64,000 nucleotides of DNA from JACDCY01 sp964350145 (lineage in GTDB: Bacteria; Gemmatimonadota; Gemmatimonadetes; Gemmatimonadales; Gemmatimonadaceae). Below the pieces are notes generated by a model. The model was not told the DNA's origin, did not search any database, and was given only the letters and a program-made list of their open reading frames with translations. The stretch spans positions 26,488 through 90,487 of the forward strand of contig CAYGJL010000006.1 of the NCBI GenBank assembly GCA_964350145.1, in the 5' to 3' direction. Shown piece by piece: positions 25,101 to 33,494 of the stretch. Position 1 is the stretch's first letter. Each line of letters begins with the position of its first letter. Made by a program: the position numbers and the translations under genes.

Positions 25101-28100
25101 ACAGCGTGTATTCCGGCCGCGCGATCCGCGGTCTCGACAGTCTGGACAGCGAGCGCGACCCATTCTCCCGCGCGTTCAACGTCACGACCGACGACATCGG
25201 GCTTCCGGGAGACAGGGTGGAGAGGCTGACGCTGATCTCGGGATCGGCGGGCGACGGCGTGACGCTCGATGCGCATTCGCTGTGCGCCGGCGGGACGAGG
25301 TTCTCGCAGCTGCTCGGCGACTCGCGGGCGAACTGCACCGTCGCCAACAACCGGATGGATGAGGAAGACATAGACTTCGACAACGTGTTGAATCTCACCG
25401 CCACTGAGCGCGGGCAGGAGCGGTGGCGCCGATACGTGGTCGATCTGTCGAACCCGGAGTCGTACGACCGCGTGGGAAGGTGCGCGCCCGCGCCGCAAAC
25501 GTTCATTGCCGGCGGCGGACAGCCGGTCTGCTGGGTGCTGGTGCGCGTGCCGTTCCGCTCACCCGATGATTCGCTGGGCGAGGCGCTGCTCCGCCGCGTG
25601 AGGGCGCTGCGCATCACCATGATCTCCGGCGTCGGCACGGCGGACGACGCGTTCGTCCGCGTGCCTCTCGCCCGACTGCGGTTGACGGGCGCGCCCTGGC
25701 TCAAGCGCGACGACAAGCCGCTGATCGGAATTGGAGGAGAGCGGCGGGCGACGGGCGGCTACGTGATCGCCGGCGTGATCGGCACACAGGACAGGAACCG
25801 CACCGGCGGGATCGATTACGAATCGCCCCCGGGCGTGATTGACGAGCCTGACACCAAGACCGTCGCGCACTTGTCCGGACGGGTGCAGATCAACGAGCGA
25901 TCGCTGCGGCTCACCGCCGGCGGGCTCGAGCGGTATCACCGCGCCGAGGCGTATTACCGCTTCCCGGAAGGGCAGAAGAATTTCATGGGATACAAGCAAC
26001 TCCGCATGTGGGCCCGCGGGATCAACGGCGGCTGGGGATCTGACGGGGAGCTGCACTTCTTCATCAAGATCGGCCGCGATCCGAACAACTTTTACATGTA
26101 TCGCGCGCCGCTCAACGGCGGCACCACGCGCGCGGCGTGGCTGCCGGAGATTCGCGTGGACTTCCAGAAGTTCTTCGCGCTCCGGGCGCAGATTCAGAAC
26201 GCGTTTCTCTCCGGGTCCAGGGCGAACACGTGTACCGGGCTTGACTCCGTGCTCATAGCGAACACTCCGGCGTCCATCGGCGTGTCGTCCTCCGGCCGGT
26301 ACGCCGCGTGCGCCGACGGCTACATCGCGTACACGATCGCGCCGGGATCGAGCGCGCCGAACCTCGCCTCGGTGCAGGAGCTGGCCGTCGGAATGGTGCG
26401 CGTGACTGAGGGTGGCGGCGGCCAGCCGATCGCTCCCGGCGACACGCTCGAGCTGTGGGTGAACGACATCCGGCTAGCGGACGTGGTAGACGAGATGGGC
26501 CTCGCCGGCCAATTCGCCGCGTCGATCATCGCCAGCGACTTCGGCGATCTTCGCCTGAGCTTCAGCCGCCGGGACGCGCATTTTCGGCAGCTCGCGGAGC
26601 AGCCGGAGTTTCTCGCGGACAACGCCGTGGACATCAGCGCTGCGTTCCGGCTCGAGAAGCTCCTGCCACGGTCGCTCGGCCTGTCGATCCCGGTCACGCT
26701 GAGCTACACCTCGGCGGCGGCAGGCCCGCTGTTCCTATCGCAGTCCGACATCCAGGCGGATGCGGTGGACGGGCTGCGCTCCCCTCGGTCGGCCGCGGCG
26801 TCGTACACCGTGAGCGTCCGGCGCATCGTGCCGCTCGAGGGCCACGTCCTGGCGCCGCTGCTGAACAATCTCGTGCTCAACAGCAGCTATACGTCCGCGA
26901 CCGCCCGCAGCGAGTTCCAGGAAGGCGGCGCCCGCAACTTCATGCTCGGCGCCGAGTTCAACCTGACGCGCGCGCTGCTGCCGGAGGTCTCGCGCTGGTC
27001 TCCGGTGGAGCTGTACCTCTCGAGCGTGTACCGCAAAGGGAGCGACGAGCGATTCTCGTTCTTCCGGCCGGCTTCCACCCCGGGCGAGCAACCAGCGCCG
27101 GTGAGCGGACTGTCGCGCACCTGGCGAAACGGCGCGGTACTCGCCTTCAAGCCGCTGGAGACGCTGCGTGCGCGCTTCGATCTCAGCTCGGTGCGGGATC
27201 TGCGCGGCTACGACCCCGCCACGCCGTTGGGAATCATCGCCGAATCGGAGGAGCAGTCGATAGCGGGCGTGGACGCGGGCCTGGAGCGCGAGCGCGCGAT
27301 CGAGAGCTCGATCAACTTCGCGCCGTCGCTGCGCCCGTGGATCAAGCCGCGGCTCGATTTCGCCAGTACGTACCACATGATCCGCGACCCCAACACGCTG
27401 TTCTACACGAACCGGCTGCTGCCCGACGGGAGCGAGCGGGAATCACGCCTGCCGCGGCGGCTCGCGAACTCACAGGTGTTGCACGGTGCGGTGTCGCTGG
27501 ATCTGCCGGGCGCGCTCGCGTTCCTCGGTGATTCCACGCTGTGGCTGCGGCGCGCTCTGCGCGGACTGCGACCGCTCGAGATCACCCTCGATCGGAATGT
27601 GGTCTCGGTGTTCGAGGGCACGGCGATCGATCCGCCGCTCTCCTATCAGTTGGCGCTCGGTGGCGCCGGACGATTCCTGAACGTGAAGGGAAGCCAGGCC
27701 ACCAGCGCGGCGGTCACGAACCACGTCTCGATCGGCAACAGCTGGCAGCTCCCGCTCGGCGCCCGACTCACGAGCCGGTACCGGCAGCACACGATGCGAC
27801 ACTGGATCCGGCGACTGGAGGGCGGCGCGACGACCACCGACGGGACCCAGGTCGTATTTCCCGACGTCGGCATACAATGGAACGGCAGGCCGCGTGGGCT
27901 GTCGTGGCTGTGGTCAAACGTCGGCTTCAGCGCCCGCGCGCAGGAGACCGACCAGCGGTTCGGCACTCCCGATCCGGAATCGGAAGGAGCCGATGACCGC
28001 AGCAGCAGCCGCTTCCGGAGTTACCCGGTCAATCTGTCGCTGGTCTGGGCGCTGGTGCCGGGGCTGACCACGAGCGGCGGGTTCAGCCGCGTACGCCGCG

Positions 28101-28468
28101 CTGAATTCAAGCCGGGCGTCAACAGCCGGTCGCGCAACACCGACTACAACATGGACGTCGGGATGCCGTTCCGCTTTCCCGCAGGGGAGGGCAAGCACCG
28201 CGACGTGCGCACGCGGTTCAGCTACCAGAGCGGACAGGGATCCAGCTTCGTGATCAACCCGTTGGCGCTGAACAACACCAGCCGCCTGTTCGAGAGCGGC
28301 AGGCGCGCCGTCACTCTTAGCGCGGACACGGACGTCGGCGAGAACCTGGCTTCCAGTTTCCTGATCTCGCGCGTGGCGAGCTTTGACCGCAACTTCAACC
28401 GCGAGATCACGCAGACCGTGCTGAGCGCGGTGCTGCATCTGCAATTCTTCGGGGGAGAGATGAGGTGA
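22148..28468 (+). CDS. sprA: SprA-like giant outer-membrane protein (type IX secretion translocon family)
   Basis: About 2106 aa, with a signal peptide (MKYTGGLFALIAGVSLAAAG if the GTG at 22148 is used) followed by a proline-rich PRDT(I/V)PP repeat region. Marks shared with Bacteroidota SprA: the segment QAFIESFEGEGGIQVPLTDG, the DTLELWVNDIRLADVVDEMG region, and a long run of beta-strands to a C-terminal barrel strand (VLSAVLHLQFFGGEMR). In Bacteroidota, SprA forms the 36-strand barrel through which type IX secretion cargo crosses the outer membrane. The open frame begins at 22109 inside lptF, so the start is uncertain. It overlaps the M28 gene as GTGA. No other T9SS gene is in the window. 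Confidence 0.78.
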   Translation: MKYTGGLFALIAGVSLAAAGEITVSSDTPGRWVVPDTVPPVPRDTIPPRDTIPPPRDTLRPVPRDTVPPVGVRLRLGPDSLPFRLPTVRALSERESFRLAQEQIAAARATAFQQNVRSIIESTWGQVQARTFATQARGARFPDELPPKPPSGVAERAATLLGDYTDLTVHLDGRVEFRAERAVNERCSAVGGFDPVIGCRTGFEPLFDFQASLRSGGVVANRIHVNVDYDSQREFDASNNISIYYQGREKDLLERFEIGNVTFQPPQSRFITAGIPSNNTGLQAVTRLGPMRLKTIMAQQKGNIVGDRVFTVGDRTLQEVDRSIEDYQFEPRRFFFTVDPRLIRGYPNVDILDSRALAIAAAALPDTLRPTRLFVYRLLIGAQPATPSGPQFRLLGDPRSRRGPVYEYLREGIDYYADPSLLWISLVRPLSIDRERLVVAYRVRVGGRDTTHVTTGGTPDLEFVPEREQLANLLWDPQVAPGDPAFTREIRSVYRVGGAGIVRPSVSVKIVTSAGTDHEKPFAGGAQTYLEAFGLAQETNSSTFDFENRLWPRPSDPNLQVGFSTTSTRMINDQFLVFPSARPFAGDGLATGGNPSNDAIYSAPSEHLNTAQRPRALYHLRIRYQAEGGGDAGGLMLGSVQLRPSSERLYVDGILLTRGADYTVDYDLGRVTFARPDTLFPRPRQVSVRYEENPLFADTPTSITGAAAEFLMERGQISFTAISQSQKTTFNRPPLGFEPAASLMAGVSGLFDFEADPLTRLVSRLPYGRTSVPSRISVSGELAMSRPRPNSAGQAFIESFEGEGGIQVPLTDGTWYYSSQPALGTALALRAGSDALSVDRAATMAWQSNGLDVSGRPVQYTIRQIDPQTELFGSGVAGPETLLWMTLYPLSVGGLYNPVKREFQWSMIPAVSGRRWRSIRTVLGPSGVDLSRVENLEFWAQIDTSPEGRARNPMLVFDFGDVSENTLVFTPDTLRIVGAPTAVSDSVYSGRAIRGLDSLDSERDPFSRAFNVTTDDIGLPGDRVERLTLISGSAGDGVTLDAHSLCAGGTRFSQLLGDSRANCTVANNRMDEEDIDFDNVLNLTATERGQERWRRYVVDLSNPESYDRVGRCAPAPQTFIAGGGQPVCWVLVRVPFRSPDDSLGEALLRRVRALRITMISGVGTADDAFVRVPLARLRLTGAPWLKRDDKPLIGIGGERRATGGYVIAGVIGTQDRNRTGGIDYESPPGVIDEPDTKTVAHLSGRVQINERSLRLTAGGLERYHRAEAYYRFPEGQKNFMGYKQLRMWARGINGGWGSDGELHFFIKIGRDPNNFYMYRAPLNGGTTRAAWLPEIRVDFQKFFALRAQIQNAFLSGSRANTCTGLDSVLIANTPASIGVSSSGRYAACADGYIAYTIAPGSSAPNLASVQELAVGMVRVTEGGGGQPIAPGDTLELWVNDIRLADVVDEMGLAGQFAASIIASDFGDLRLSFSRRDAHFRQLAEQPEFLADNAVDISAAFRLEKLLPRSLGLSIPVTLSYTSAAAGPLFLSQSDIQADAVDGLRSPRSAAASYTVSVRRIVPLEGHVLAPLLNNLVLNSSYTSATARSEFQEGGARNFMLGAEFNLTRALLPEVSRWSPVELYLSSVYRKGSDERFSFFRPASTPGEQPAPVSGLSRTWRNGAVLAFKPLETLRARFDLSSVRDLRGYDPATPLGIIAESEEQSIAGVDAGLERERAIESSINFAPSLRPWIKPRLDFASTYHMIRDPNTLFYTNRLLPDGSERESRLPRRLANSQVLHGAVSLDLPGALAFLGDSTLWLRRALRGLRPLEITLDRNVVSVFEGTAIDPPLSYQLALGGAGRFLNVKGSQATSAAVTNHVSIGNSWQLPLGARLTSRYRQHTMRHWIRRLEGGATTTDGTQVVFPDVGIQWNGRPRGLSWLWSNVGFSARAQETDQRFGTPDPESEGADDRSSSRFRSYPVNLSLVWALVPGLTTSGGFSRVRRAEFKPGVNSRSRNTDYNMDVGMPFRFPAGEGKHRDVRTRFSYQSGQGSSFVINPLALNNTSRLFESGRRAVTLSADTDVGENLASSFLISRVASFDRNFNREITQTVLSAVLHLQFFGGEMR

Positions 28469-29373
28469 CATACTGGCCCGCTCTGGTGCTCGCGTGCTCG
28501 CTGCTCGCGTGCGACAAGGAAGCGTTGCGTCCGCCGACCGGGTTCAGCGGCGAGTCGGCTATGCGCCACGCCACGACGCTGATGTCGTTCGGCCCGCGTG
28601 TCCCCGGCACCGACGGCTGGCGCCAATCGAGTGAGTGGATAGTGGAGCGCATGCGCGAGTCCGCCGACACGGTGTTCACTCAGGAGTGGACGCATACGCT
28701 GGCGACCGGCGCGACGATCCCGCAGCGCAACATCATCGCGCGGTTCCGGTCGGACGCGGCGGAGCGCGTGCTGTACGTCACGCACTGGGACACGCGGCCG
28801 CGGTCCGACCGCGCGGGCACGGCGACGGAGCGCGAGCTGCCTGTTCCAGGCGCCAACGACAACGCCTCGGGCGTGGGTCTGCTGATCGCGCTCGGCGAGC
28901 TCCTCAAGTCCACGCCTCCCGCCGTGGGGGTGGACTTCCTGTTTGTGGACGGCGAGGACTGGGGCAACTTCGACAGCATGACGGACGTGCTGATCGGGTC
29001 CAGCTACTTCGCGCGCAACATTCCGTGGCCCGGCTACCGGCCGCTGTTCGGCGTGGTGTGGGACATGATCGGCGACCGCGATCTCCAGATCTACCAGGAG
29101 ATCCATTCCGTGCGGCAGGCGCCGGAGGTCGTGCAGCGAGTATGGTCCGTGGCCGCGGAGCTGGGCTACGCCAGCGTGTTCATTCCGGAGCAGAAGACAC
29201 CGATAACGGATGATCACTTGCCTCTGCTGCGCGCGGGGCTGCGCGTGATCAGCGTTATCGACATCGACTATCCGTACCACCACAAGCCGAGTGATACGAT
29301 CGACAAGATCTCGGCGGAGTCGCTGCAAAAAGTCGGCGACGTCGCGGCGACGCTGGTACTCCCGCCGAGGTAG
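28465..29373 (+). CDS. M28-family lipoprotein, glutaminyl-peptide cyclotransferase-like
   Basis: A 302-aa protein with a lipobox (ACSLLACD, Cys16). Zinc-peptidase fold positions: His107 in YVTHWDTRP, Asp132 in PGANDNASGVG, Glu164-Asp165 in VDGEDWG, Asp200 in VVWDMIGD and His272/273 in DYPYHHKPSDT. The PGANDNASG and DGEDWG patterns with the late HHxPxDT are those of glutaminyl cyclases and close M28 relatives. Glutaminyl cyclases convert N-terminal Gln to pyroglutamate. It is translationally coupled to the sprA-like gene (GTGA). An aminopeptidase activity cannot be excluded. Confidence 0.82.
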   Translation: MTYWPALVLACSLLACDKEALRPPTGFSGESAMRHATTLMSFGPRVPGTDGWRQSSEWIVERMRESADTVFTQEWTHTLATGATIPQRNIIARFRSDAAERVLYVTHWDTRPRSDRAGTATERELPVPGANDNASGVGLLIALGELLKSTPPAVGVDFLFVDGEDWGNFDSMTDVLIGSSYFARNIPWPGYRPLFGVVWDMIGDRDLQIYQEIHSVRQAPEVVQRVWSVAAELGYASVFIPEQKTPITDDHLPLLRAGLRVISVIDIDYPYHHKPSDTIDKISAESLQKVGDVAATLVLPPR

Positions 29374-29378
29374 GCGGC

Positions 29379-29726
29379 CTACAGGAATTCGAACAGGGGA
29401 TCCTAGCTGTTAGCAGTGAGTGAACAATCAGTTGCGAGCAGGAAGTACCCGCGGGACCGGCTCGTTCCCGGCTGGAGGATCGTTGAGCAGGATTCTCCAT
29501 TCGCGAGCCGGAAATCGTGCAGTTTTGAGTAAAGTGGAGTGACCCCATGCACTAGCGACGAGGTCCAAACTTTACTCACCACTGCGCCAGTCGAGCCGCG
29601 CCTGAGGCCAGCTTGGGGCGCTGCAATGTCCGGCGAGAGGATGAAAGTCCCGCCGGTACTACCTGCTCACGACTGATTCGTCGACTCACCGCTAAAAGCT
29701 AGGATCCCCCACAAGAATTCTTGTGG
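29379..29726. repeat. 348-bp palindromic intergenic element with about 77-bp inverted ends
   Basis: The left arm 29379-29455 and the reverse complement of 29649-29726 align almost throughout: both contain GGATCCTAGCT, then TTAGC, GTGAGT, AATCAGT, GAGCAGG and AGTACC in order. The outer end holds the perfect palindrome CCACAAGAATTCTTGTGG (29709-29726). The interior has a second inverted repeat TGAGTAAAGT / ACTTTACTCA (29526-29535 / 29569-29578) and a segment CCGGCGAGAGGATGAAAGTC folding to GCCGG. No protein is encoded. It fills most of the 449-bp gap between the M28 and HhH genes; the remaining 97 bp up to 29822 show nothing I recognise. Confidence 0.75.
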
Positions 29727-29822
29727 CCGGCTTCGCGCACCTCCGCCGCCTCCGCACGGAAACAGTCTCGAGAACAATGAACCGGTAACGCCAAACCTTG
29801 CCGGGCCACCTAATGGTTTGTC

Positions 29823-30329
29823 GTGGCCACCCCCGCCGAGCGAAAAGCCCTGCTGTTTCTTGCCGCCGTCGTGTCGCTCGGCGCCGGAGTTCGCGCCGTT
29901 CGCGCGGTCGCGCGGGACGCCGCACCCGATCCGAAGGCTGCCGCGGCGCTGAACGATCAGGTCCGCCGAGTCGATTCTGCTCGCGCCGCCTTAAAAGCCG
30001 GGACGAGAGGCAAGGCATCCCGGAAGAAGTCGAGCGCGGCGATCGGGCTGGTGGACATGGATACGTCGTCAGCGGAGCTCATCGAAACGCTCAACGGGAT
30101 CGGTCCCGCGCTGGCCCTGCGGATCGTGGCCGACCGGGATTCGTCCGGACCATTCGGCTCGCTGGATGGCCTGCGGCGGGTCAAGGGCATCGGACCGGCA
30201 CTGTCCGCCAAGCTGGCTCCGCAGGTGACGTTTTCCCGGCTCCCGCGTCCTCAGAATGCGGTCGTCGCCCCGCGCCCCGTGCGGCGAGAGGCCCCCAAGC
30301 AAGCCCGGCGCGCCCGCGATTTTCCTTGA
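29823..30329 (+). CDS. ComEA-like helix-hairpin-helix protein
   Basis: A 168-aa protein with an N-terminal hydrophobic helix (ALLFLAAVVSLGAGVRAV), a basic linker and tandem helix-hairpin-helix motifs (DMDTSSAELIETLNGIGPAL, then LDGLRRVKGIGPALSAKL). ComEA proteins bind incoming DNA in the envelope during transformation. The GTG at 29823 is the start. It lies just upstream of pilB-pilT-pilC, which supports a role in DNA uptake by the type IV pilus system. It could also be a general HhH DNA-binding protein. Confidence 0.82.
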   Translation: MATPAERKALLFLAAVVSLGAGVRAVRAVARDAAPDPKAAAALNDQVRRVDSARAALKAGTRGKASRKKSSAAIGLVDMDTSSAELIETLNGIGPALALRIVADRDSSGPFGSLDGLRRVKGIGPALSAKLAPQVTFSRLPRPQNAVVAPRPVRREAPKQARRARDFP

Positions 30330-30400
30330 CACGTTTTCCGCAGGCAACGACCTTCCGCAGCCGGCGCGTTTCCGCGCGGCTGTCCTTCTCAAGAGCGCAC

Positions 30401-32233
30401 ATGGCGGCACCCGCAGCTGTTAAAAGCGAACGAATCGGAGACTTGTTGGTCGGCGAAGGGCTGATCACTCAGGAACAGCTCACGCGCGCCATTCAGGAAC
30501 AGCAGCAGAATGGCACGCGCATCGGCTACAACCTCATCAAGCTCGGCTTCGTCAAGGAGACGGATCTCACCCGCCTGCTCGCGCGGCGGTACCGAATGCC
30601 GGCGGTGGACCTCAAGGACTTCGAGGTGGACCTGAAGGTCGCCAAGCTCGTGCCGTCCGAGCTGTCCTTGAAGCACCAGCTCCTCGCGCTCAAGCGTGAG
30701 GGCCGGACGCTCACCGTCGCGGTGACCGACCCCTCGCAGCTCGGCGTGCTCGACGACCTGAAGTTCATCACGGGCTACGAGATATTCCCCGTCGTCGGCG
30801 GTGAGTTCACGCTCCGCGGCATTCTCGAGAAGCACTTAGAGTCAACGGACGCGCAGATGGAGTCGCTACTGCACGACATCGGCGACCTCGACCTCGACGA
30901 CATCGAGGTGGTCGAGGAGCAGGAAGAGGACATGTCGGCGTCGGCGCTGGCGGTCGCGATCGACCAGGCCCCCGTAGTCAAGTTGATCAACGCGATCCTC
31001 ACCGACGCCGTGCACCGCGGCGCCTCCGACATCCACTTCGAGTGTTTCGAGCACGAGCTGAGAGTCCGCTATCGCGTCGACGGCGCGCTGTCCGAGGTGA
31101 TGAAGCCGCCGCCGAAGCTCAAGGCCGCGCTGATCTCGCGCTTCAAGATCATGGCTTCACTGAACATCGCCGAGCGGCGCATCCCGCAGGACGGGCGCAT
31201 CAAGCTCAAGATCGGCAACCGGGTCATCGACTTCCGTGTCTCGACGCTGCCCACGCTCTTCGGCGAGAAGGTGGTGCTGCGAATTCTCGACAAGGGAAAC
31301 CTGACGCTCGACCTGGAGAAGTTCGGCATCGAGCCGCGATCCGAGGAGCAGCTGATGGACGCGATCTCGAATCCGTACGGCATGGTGCTGGTCACCGGCC
31401 CCACCGGCTCGGGAAAGACGACGACGCTCTATTCCGCCCTGTCGAAGATCAACAACATCGACGTCAACATCATGACGGCCGAGGACCCGGTCGAGTACAA
31501 TTTGTTCGGTATCAACCAGGTGCAGGTGCGCTCGGAAATCGGGCTCGATTTCGCGGCGGCGCTGCGGGCGTTCCTCCGGCAGGATCCGAACATCATCATG
31601 GTTGGCGAGGTCCGCGACCTCGAGACCGGCGGCATCGCGATCAAGGCCGCGCTGACGGGTCATCTCGTGCTCTCCACGCTGCACACCAACTCGGCGCCGG
31701 AGACGATCACGCGTTTGTTGGACATGGGCCTCGAGCCGTTCAACGTCGCGTCGGCGCTGAACCTGGTCCTCGCCCAGCGGCTCGTGCGCAAGATCTGCTC
31801 GGGTTGCAAGGAGAAATACGAGCCCGACGACATCGAGCTCGCGACCGCGAAGGTGGAGCGGCAGACGACCCTGCGGGAGCTGCGCTTCACGCAGGACTCG
31901 CTGGACGGGGCGCGACCGAACGCCACGCCGGAAGCCGCGCCGTACTGGGCCAAGATCAGCCTCGACACGAGGATCGGCGACGTGCCCGTTTTCCGCGGCA
32001 AGGGATGCGACGAGTGCCAGGGGAGCGGATTCAAGGGTCGGCAGGGGCTGTACGAGGTGATGTACATGACGCCGGCGCTGCGGCGGCGCATTCTGATGAA
32101 CGAAGGAGCGGCCGAGCTGCAGAACGCCGCGATCAACGACGGCATGCTCACGCTGCGCATGGACGGCTGGCTCAAGGTGATGAAGGGCATCACATCGATC
32201 GACCAGATGATTCGCGAGACGAGCGCGACGTGA
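30401..32233 (+). CDS. pilB: Type IV pilus assembly ATPase PilB (GspE/PulE family)
   Basis: A 610-aa hexameric ATPase that drives pilus extension. The N-terminal MshEN/GspE domain reads RIGDLLVGEGLITQEQLTRA. Walker A is GPTGSGKTTTLYS, the Asp box is NIMTAEDPVEY, Walker B is IIMVGEVRDLETG and the His box is STLHTN. The C-terminal zinc module has two CxxC pairs (CSGCKEKY and CDECQGSGFKGR). I chose the ATG at 30401; upstream codons overlap the HhH gene and do not resemble the family. First of three collinear pilus motor genes. Confidence 0.95.
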   Translation: MAAPAAVKSERIGDLLVGEGLITQEQLTRAIQEQQQNGTRIGYNLIKLGFVKETDLTRLLARRYRMPAVDLKDFEVDLKVAKLVPSELSLKHQLLALKREGRTLTVAVTDPSQLGVLDDLKFITGYEIFPVVGGEFTLRGILEKHLESTDAQMESLLHDIGDLDLDDIEVVEEQEEDMSASALAVAIDQAPVVKLINAILTDAVHRGASDIHFECFEHELRVRYRVDGALSEVMKPPPKLKAALISRFKIMASLNIAERRIPQDGRIKLKIGNRVIDFRVSTLPTLFGEKVVLRILDKGNLTLDLEKFGIEPRSEEQLMDAISNPYGMVLVTGPTGSGKTTTLYSALSKINNIDVNIMTAEDPVEYNLFGINQVQVRSEIGLDFAAALRAFLRQDPNIIMVGEVRDLETGGIAIKAALTGHLVLSTLHTNSAPETITRLLDMGLEPFNVASALNLVLAQRLVRKICSGCKEKYEPDDIELATAKVERQTTLRELRFTQDSLDGARPNATPEAAPYWAKISLDTRIGDVPVFRGKGCDECQGSGFKGRQGLYEVMYMTPALRRRILMNEGAAELQNAAINDGMLTLRMDGWLKVMKGITSIDQMIRETSAT

Positions 32234-32255
32234 CACTACTTCAACGGGCCACTAG

Positions 32256-33491
32256 ATGACGGGACCGAATCCGACGTTCACGCCGTCAGCTCCTCATTCC
32301 GGAGCCGCCGCCCCGATCGCGTCCGGATCGGCGCCGCTCGCCACCGGAGTGAACCTCCGGCAGCTGCTCGACGAGATGGCCGAGCGCGGTGCTTCCGATC
32401 TGCACGTCGTCGCCGGCGAGCGGCCCAAGCTGCGGATCGACGGCGAGATCGTGGACTCGAACATCGACTACGCCCTCGCGCCGAAGGACACGCTCCAGCT
32501 CGCCTACTCCGTGCTGACGGAGAACCAGAAGAAGCGATTCGAGCAGGAAGACGAGCTCGATTTCTCGTTCGGCATCGCGAACCTCGCGCGCTTCCGCGGC
32601 AACTGCTTCAAGCAGCGCGGCTGCGTGTCGATGGTGATCCGGCAGATCCCGTTCACCATCCAGACCTTCGACGAGCTCGGCCTCCCCGCAGTGATCGCCA
32701 AGATGGCGGAGAAGCCGCGCGGTCTCGTGCTCGTCACCGGCCCGACGGGCTCCGGCAAGTCCACGACGCTCGCGGCGATGATCGACAAGATCAACCGCGA
32801 GCGGCGGGCGCACATCATCACCGTCGAGGATCCGATCGAGTTCATCCACAAGCACCAGCTCTCGATCATCAACCAGCGCGAGATCGGGACCGACACCAAG
32901 ACCTTTGCCAACGCACTGAAGTACGCGCTACGCGAGGACCCGGACGTCTTGCTCATCGGCGAGATGCGGGACCTGGAGACGATCCAGGCGGCGCTCACCA
33001 TCGCCGAGACCGGCCACCTCGCGTTCGCGACGCTTCACACGAACTCCGCGGCGGAGGCGATCAACCGCATCATCGACGTCTTCCCGTCGCACCAGCAGTC
33101 GCAGGTGCGCGCGCAGCTGGCGTTCGTGCTCGAGGGCGTGATCACGCAGACGCTGCTCCCGAAGGCGCAGGGCCGCGGGCGCGTGATGGCCGCCGAGCTG
33201 CTGGTGGTGACGCCGGCGATCCGCGCGCTGATCCGCGACGACAAGGTGCACCAGATCTACTCCGCGATGCAGTCCGGGAAGAAGTTCGGCATGCAGACGC
33301 TGAACGACGCGCTGTACAGCCTGTACATGAGCCGGCAGGTTGCGGTGGAGGAGTGCCTCCGCGTGACCAGCGACCAGACAGAGTTCCTGCGGATGATCGG
33401 GCTCACGCCGGAGGAAGTCGCGGAAGGGAAGACGACGCCGTCCGCGTCGCGTCCCGTCGCAGCCGGCGCGGCAGGCGCGGGGCGGAGATAA
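32256..33491 (+). CDS. pilT: Type IV pilus retraction ATPase PilT
   Basis: A 411-aa PilT-family ATPase for pilus retraction. The core reads LLDEMAERGASDLHVVAGE, Walker A GPTGSGKSTTLAAMID, Asp box ITVEDPIEFIH, Walker B VLLIGEMRDLETIQAAL, and the PilT signature AIRALIRDDKVHQI with a C-terminal Ala/Gly tail. The N-terminus carries about 35 low-complexity residues before the conserved domain. It follows pilB by 22 bp. Confidence 0.95.
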   Translation: MTGPNPTFTPSAPHSGAAAPIASGSAPLATGVNLRQLLDEMAERGASDLHVVAGERPKLRIDGEIVDSNIDYALAPKDTLQLAYSVLTENQKKRFEQEDELDFSFGIANLARFRGNCFKQRGCVSMVIRQIPFTIQTFDELGLPAVIAKMAEKPRGLVLVTGPTGSGKSTTLAAMIDKINRERRAHIITVEDPIEFIHKHQLSIINQREIGTDTKTFANALKYALREDPDVLLIGEMRDLETIQAALTIAETGHLAFATLHTNSAAEAINRIIDVFPSHQQSQVRAQLAFVLEGVITQTLLPKAQGRGRVMAAELLVVTPAIRALIRDDKVHQIYSAMQSGKKFGMQTLNDALYSLYMSRQVAVEECLRVTSDQTEFLRMIGLTPEEVAEGKTTPSASRPVAAGAAGAGRR

Positions 33492-33494
33492 GCC

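Noticed and set aside
29379..29410. tRNA-like TTCGAATTCCTG sequence on the minus strand
   Set aside because: It resembles a T-loop, but the flanking bases do not form a T-stem, and no acceptor, D or anticodon arms can be found.
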